Assembly: GCA_023245865.1 (NCBI GenBank) | Contig: JAHFJN010000001.1 | Location: forward strand, 186,001 to 250,000 | Direction: 5' to 3' | From: Candidatus Peribacteria bacterium | Lineage (GTDB): Bacteria > Patescibacteriota > Gracilibacteria > Peribacterales > Peribacteraceae | Length of the DNA stretch: 64,000 bases | In this document: positions 60,101 through 64,000 of the stretch, in pieces | Position numbering within the stretch: position 1 is the stretch's first letter | How the letters are laid out: every line of letters starts with the position of its first letter | Program-made: the position numbers and the translations under genes | The notes under the pieces: model-generated | What the model was told of the DNA's origin: nothing | The model's input: the letters and a program-made list of their open reading frames with translations, nothing else | Databases searched by the model: none

Positions 60101-60428
60101 CGCGAACCGCATGTTTCTGTAGCACTCCTGACTCTTCAAGCTTCAGACCGCAGTTGAGTGCCGTCTGCCCGCCAAAACTGACCGAGATCGAATCCGGTTT
60201 CTCTTTTTCGATGATTCTTTCGACAAATGCCGGAGTGACCGGGACAAAATACACCGTATCCGCGAGCCCCCAGCTCGTCTGGTTGGTTGCTATATTAGGG
60301 TTTATGAGAACGACTCGCTTGCCCTCTTCCTTAAATGCCTTGATCGCCTGGCTGCCGGAATAATCAAATTCTCCGGCCTCCCCAATCTTGAGGGCACCGG
60401 AACCGAGTAACAGTATGGTTTCCTGCAT
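57186..60428 (-). CDS. carB: Carbamoyl-phosphate synthase large subunit
   Basis: 1080 aa, 'GSGALKIGEAGEFDYSGSQAIKAFKEEGKRVVLINPNIAT', two ATP-grasp halves, 'GGGPYSIGSSVEFDWCCV'. Confidence 0.95.
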   Translation of the reverse strand: MQETILLLGSGALKIGEAGEFDYSGSQAIKAFKEEGKRVVLINPNIATNQTSWGLADTVYFVPVTPAFVERIIEKEKPDSISVSFGGQTALNCGLKLEESGVLQKHAVRVLGTPIESVRKTEDRAAFNAELRSIGISVPRSFSCATVEEGMTAAVSIGYPVIVRGSFALGGKGSGRAANQEELRELLGTSFVESSTVLVEEDLTGWKEIEYEVVRDCADNCITVCNMENVDPLGIHTGESIVVAPSQTLDNTEYQMLRNIALTVIRHFKIVGECNIQYALDPKSRDYRVIEVNARLSRSSALASKATGYPLAFVAAKLALGHTLPELRNAITKVTCADFEPSLDYVAVKVPRWDLQKFRHVSDQVTSEMKSVGEVMALGRTFEEALQKAIRMLNIGADGLYPVPFPFENITREVKRPTPRRIFAVAAALEQDWSVEEVAIATGIDPWFLDRIASCAALARTLLKSKTDPLETSLLRKLKCAGFSDASIARVRDTDMESIRSLRLSAGITPVVKQIDTLAGEFPAQTNYLYLTYHGTEHDVDFSDQKPGTRNEKPIIIVLGGGPYSIGSSVEFDWCCVQATHELQRQGYRVAMINSNPETVSTDYDECDLLFFEQLTEERVRDIADLLGPAGIVVSMGGQIPNSLAPKLARAGLPIIGTDSLNIDRAEDRHKFSALLDTLDVDQPEWKEFSDLESARTFSDSVQYPVIVRPSYVLSGAAMAVVHSGDDLASFIDQAALVGKDAPIVISKFEVGAKEIEFDGVAQDGKLLLYAISEHVENAGVHSGDATLVLPPQRLHIETIRKLKNISKKIATGLNISGPFNIQFLAKDNRLKVIECNLRASRSFPFASKVTGHNFAVLATQALLHNAPTDVHYQTLDLDHVGVKAAQFSFSRLKGADPRLGVEMVSTGEVACFGENAEQALLTALCAVGFKIPQKNVLLSIGRLEDKVALLPAIQTLDKKGFSFFATENTHEFLKSRTLSSVMLYKVSEPRSPNIREYLESRRIELVINIPTHESTQEQTDGYSIRRLATDRGIPLITNVQLLKRLVEALAQENPLKLPCLAWPQLLAHGQRSPYTERPV

Positions 60429-60448
60429 GTCCGCGGCACCCTACCTGA

Positions 60449-61438
60449 TTACATCTTCACCTTCAAGTGTTTCTCCAGGTGTTCAGAGGTCGGATGCGCT
60501 CCAAGCAGCTCCAGGAGCACGGTCCCAAGGATGATGAATGCCCCGCCGACAAAGTGGTACCAGAGAATCGGCTCCCCGAGGTAGAGATAGGCAAAGAGCG
60601 TGCTGGCGATCACTCCGAGGCTGCCAACGAGCGACACGGTCGTGACATCCAGCCTCTTGATCGACTCGTAGAACGTAACGCTATTCAGGAAGCGGCCGAT
60701 GAATGCAAAGCCGATCAGTGTCGGAATGAGCGAAGAGGGAAGTGCGTGCATCTCAGCGATGAACGGGTGCGGAACAAACGGTGATACGATGAAAAACATG
60801 ACGATGGCGATGATGCTCCTGCTGAAGAGTGCGATGTGCGGCTCGACATGGAACAGGTACTTGCGGTAGTAGATACTGCCGTACGCATAACCGAGTCCGG
60901 AAGCGATGATCAACGCGTCACCAAACTGCAGTGTGAGGCCGTCGGTGAATCCTTTCAGGGAGATGATCACCGTGCCGGCGAGGATCGTAAAGCTAGCGCT
61001 GTAGTGTGCGGAGGTCATTTTCTCTTTCAAGATGGAGTGTGCGAGTACCACCATGAAGACCATCTGCATGTTTCCGAACAGTCCCGCGTTGATAGCTGTC
61101 GTGTGCGAGAGGCCTGCGAACAGCAGAAAAGGGCCGACGACACCTGTGAGTGCCCCGACGATTGCCACCCAGAACAGTTCTTTTCTACTCAAGCGAAGAA
61201 CGCTCTTCACGGTTGGCAGCACTCCGAACGAGAACAGAACGAAAAACGCAGTGAGCACTTCACTCAGAAACAGCAGCGAGAGCGAAGAGAGAACGCCCGT
61301 GAGCTTCTTTGCAAATCCATTGAACGTTGCCCCCGAAAGCGTGCTCACGGTCAGTGCGATGCCGCCGATCGCAGCGTTGCTGGCAGATTTACTCTTCCAG
61401 CGGATAAAGGGCCAACGGGTGACGGAGATCTCAACCAA
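60449..61438 (-). CDS. EamA/DMT-superfamily transporter (TTG start)
   Basis: 10-TM EamA layout; TATAAT 7 nt before TTG. Confidence 0.82.
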   Translation of the reverse strand: MVEISVTRWPFIRWKSKSASNAAIGGIALTVSTLSGATFNGFAKKLTGVLSSLSLLFLSEVLTAFFVLFSFGVLPTVKSVLRLSRKELFWVAIVGALTGVVGPFLLFAGLSHTTAINAGLFGNMQMVFMVVLAHSILKEKMTSAHYSASFTILAGTVIISLKGFTDGLTLQFGDALIIASGLGYAYGSIYYRKYLFHVEPHIALFSRSIIAIVMFFIVSPFVPHPFIAEMHALPSSLIPTLIGFAFIGRFLNSVTFYESIKRLDVTTVSLVGSLGVIASTLFAYLYLGEPILWYHFVGGAFIILGTVLLELLGAHPTSEHLEKHLKVKM

Positions 61439-61456
61439 TCATGCTATTATAGCATA

Positions 61457-62878
61457 TTATTTATATTTGTGCAAATCTAACTTCCATGATGCAAAGCAAC
61501 TCAGAATCAGCATCGATACAGGGATCATCAGAGGTCGGTAATACGATTGTCCGCTTAAAAGAAACGCGACGTTGGGTGTGAAGAGGTAGGTGAAGAGGAC
61601 GATGACTAGTGCGGCAAGTCCCCAGAGTGATGTCAGAAGCATCGTTTGGTCAACGCGTGGATCTTTTCTGTAGGCGAGGATTGTGAGCAGTAGCATCGCA
61701 CATGCGAGGCAGAACCATGTCACGCCAAAGGATCCGGCTGCAAACAGTCCTGAAAGCGCCTGGAGAAAGCCCTCCGGATGGAATGCGATATGAAAATCAG
61801 TTTCGTGCGGAGTTAAGCCAAGACCACGGATGATGAGGAAGAGTGGCCATAGAAATGAAAGAGACAAGATTGCAAGATGCCAAGAGACAACTGTGATTTT
61901 GTTCGATGTTCTACAGAGCAGTGCGATCAAACAGAGCCACGGCAGGAGCCCGACAATCAGTCCTTCCGACTTCGTCCACACGCTTGCAGTCACAAAGAGT
62001 GCAGAGAGAGAAAGCCAGCTCATATTTTTTTCTTCGAGCCAGAGCAGCAGCGCTGCGAGGGAAAGCAGCAGCATCGTGACCAAGTGAATGTCGCCGTACT
62101 GGACGGCGAGGTGAAACCCGAGCAGGGGAGTGCTGATGAGCAGTGTCACTGCGAGCAGGGAGACATCGGTTCCTCGGAGTCGTTGTAAAAGCAAAAAAAG
62201 TGCGGTGAAGGAGCTGAGGGTGAGCAGCCACAGAATTGCATTAGCACTGTGATCATTCCACTCACGGTTCCCTTCATTCACGATTATTTGAAGTGAATGA
62301 ACGAGAATGGGATATTGTGGCTTTGCCATGCCACGTGACTCATCGGTATCGAATGCAATGGAGTGATCGTAAAAAGATATTTTTGAGCGCATCGTCCAGT
62401 TCGTGAAGCTGTCGATTTGATAGCTGGGCAGCAGTACTGCGTGAGAGAAGCTGAAGAGAAGGCTGATAAGTAAAATAGTCCGACAGAAAGACCGAACAAT
62501 TTTAGTGTTCATAGTAGTGCTCTCTTTACAGGGCTGTACCAAAATCAGCCTAACATTTTTTTGAGCGAAAAATATTGTAATGACTACGAGTGTATGTTCC
62601 AGAAGTAGTACTGCAGGCTTGAGTGGAACATGGATGACCGTATTCAAAAATAAGATCAAAACATTACTCAAGGCAGCACACGGAAGGGCCAGTGCAAGGC
62701 GCTGCTTGAAGTCTGTTATGCGAGCAATCAAAGTCGCAATGCAGAACCCCTCGATCATCAGAATTCCCGTCCAACCTATGAAGATGATAAACTGCGTCAT
62801 GAAGAGGGGAGTGAGAAGAGCGCGGAGCCATCGTTGAAAGTTTGAATTCTTTTCGCTCGCTGATTGATTTCCCCGCAA
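61457..62878 (-). CDS. Multi-TM GT-C-like membrane protein
   Basis: 'YQIDSFTNWTMRSKISFYDHSIAFDTDESRGMAKPQYPILVHSL' and ~10 TM segments; GT39/ArnT-like style. Confidence 0.65.
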   Translation of the reverse strand: MRGNQSASEKNSNFQRWLRALLTPLFMTQFIIFIGWTGILMIEGFCIATLIARITDFKQRLALALPCAALSNVLILFLNTVIHVPLKPAVLLLEHTLVVITIFFAQKNVRLILVQPCKESTTMNTKIVRSFCRTILLISLLFSFSHAVLLPSYQIDSFTNWTMRSKISFYDHSIAFDTDESRGMAKPQYPILVHSLQIIVNEGNREWNDHSANAILWLLTLSSFTALFLLLQRLRGTDVSLLAVTLLISTPLLGFHLAVQYGDIHLVTMLLLSLAALLLWLEEKNMSWLSLSALFVTASVWTKSEGLIVGLLPWLCLIALLCRTSNKITVVSWHLAILSLSFLWPLFLIIRGLGLTPHETDFHIAFHPEGFLQALSGLFAAGSFGVTWFCLACAMLLLTILAYRKDPRVDQTMLLTSLWGLAALVIVLFTYLFTPNVAFLLSGQSYYRPLMIPVSMLILSCFASWKLDLHKYK

Positions 62879-63831
62879 TGCAGGATCGTCCCATCATATG
62901 ACCACTGTGTTTTTCTGGTGACGAGCACGTGGGTCATCTTGTCCTCCTGTTTTCCGGTAATGGAAACAGGAATGGGATACAGAAAGTAGCGGACCAATTT
63001 TGCGTAGTAATCGGTACTGTCGAAGCAGACGTTTACCGATGCAGACGTCTCTGGGTGCAGCGCAATGTCGTTTTTGAGAGCATCGGAAACAGAATACAAA
63101 TCACGCGCTTCGCCGTACGTATGCTTCCTCCACCATTCATTGAGATGGCGCTCCGTATAGACAAGGAGATCGACATCAAAGCGAAGTGCATAGAGAAACG
63201 TGCTCGCGATCAGAATGCAGAGCACGGGTGCCAGAGCGCGCGTGCCTTTGCGAAGCAGAATAATTCCTATGACAATCAATGTGAGAAGCTCAAGAAGAAT
63301 ACTGAATGGAATTCCAAGAATCGTATAACCGCGTAGAAAATGTGCGGACGATATCCAGTAGGGCTCGACTTGCATGAGATGTTGCAGAGATGCTCCGATG
63401 AGATCGCCCGCAGTCGTTTGAAGAAATTGCATCTGCGAAAACTCAGCGTCCGTGTCATCCGCATCACTCAGAAAGTTCAGATAATAGGAATGAGCAGAGC
63501 CATTCCAGGTCGTAAGTGCCGTGAGATCAATTGTTGCCGTTCCACCGGCGTCGGCAGGCAAGAGAAAATGATAGAGATTTGCGGGGTTGTACGTCGTTCC
63601 TTCGAGAATCGCGATATACCCGTTGAGCGGAGAGCTGGAATGGTATGAGATTCGCAGCTTCGACCCGGCTCCCTGCACGGACCCCTCAGAGTACTCCTTG
63701 TAGCTTGCAAGAATGCTCGATTGGTCCGAGGAAAGCGCAAGCACAGGCCGTATTCTCACATTCTCTGCTTTGCACGGTATCGCGAAGAGCAACACTGCGA
63801 AAAACGAGAAAGGGAGAAGTATGGATTTCAT
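62797..63831 (-). CDS. Secreted/membrane protein of unknown function
   Basis: Start MKSILLPFSFFAVLLFAIPCKA (signal peptide); TACACT 8 nt upstream. Confidence 0.7.
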   Translation of the reverse strand: MKSILLPFSFFAVLLFAIPCKAENVRIRPVLALSSDQSSILASYKEYSEGSVQGAGSKLRISYHSSSPLNGYIAILEGTTYNPANLYHFLLPADAGGTATIDLTALTTWNGSAHSYYLNFLSDADDTDAEFSQMQFLQTTAGDLIGASLQHLMQVEPYWISSAHFLRGYTILGIPFSILLELLTLIVIGIILLRKGTRALAPVLCILIASTFLYALRFDVDLLVYTERHLNEWWRKHTYGEARDLYSVSDALKNDIALHPETSASVNVCFDSTDYYAKLVRYFLYPIPVSITGKQEDKMTHVLVTRKTQWSYDGTILHCGEINQRAKRIQTFNDGSALFSLPSS

Positions 63832-63933
63832 CCGTGGGAAGTGTACCAAGAAGTCATGAAAATAACCCTTGGAAAAAATCCCAACCTCTGCTACCTTGCG
63901 CGAAATCGTACTTCTTTTTTCTCCTTTGTTTCT

Positions 63934-64000
63934 ATGCCAGGATCAGTCGTTCAAGTGGTAGGAGCCGTCGTTGACTGTCAGTTCGATGACGGGGAATCGA
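63934..64000 (+). CDS. atpD: ATP synthase F1 beta subunit, N-terminus only (cut by window edge)
   Basis: MPGSVVQVVGAVVDCQFDDGES matches the AtpD N-terminus; not in the ORF track. Confidence 0.75.
   Translation, partial: MPGSVVQVVGAVVDCQFDDGES

Noticed and set aside
63645-63974. 109-aa plus-strand ORF crossing the atpD start
   Set aside because: Out of frame with the recognisable AtpD N-terminus and antisense to the 62797..63831 gene.

Overview
This 64 kb window is a gene-dense bacterial chromosome segment. Gene content and protein style look like a Patescibacteria/CPR genome, possibly Peregrinibacteria-like; that placement is inference. It carries housekeeping genes (gyrB, hisS, purD, der, leuS, dnaG, rpoD, ftsK-like translocase, holA, greA, carB, rpsU, mltG, ybaB, csrA), tRNA-His(GTG), tRNA-Tyr(GTA), and many envelope or secretion genes. 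At the edges are two truncated genes absent from the ORF track: a MazE/AbrB-like antitoxin (left) and an atpD start (right). Main observations: (1) an adjacent dockerin / cohesin-FnIII / cupredoxin-like surface operon in which the cupredoxin has lost its copper ligands; (2) a 50-aa chimeric ORF joining a YbaB-like N-terminus to the C-terminus of the upstream T4SS-like ATPase, with almost only synonymous divergence; (3) a hisS leader with an in-frame mini-ORF repeating the first nine HisRS residues, plus dyads and a terminator-like hairpin; (4) -10-like hexamers placed 6-8 nt before the start codon of many genes, implying leaderless transcription; (5) a TrpR-like gene bracketed by two identical 26-bp dyads; (6) RpoD with a C-terminal zinc-ribbon-like tail. 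No CRISPR array, rRNA, IS element or prophage was recognised. All calls are by eye; no database search was run.
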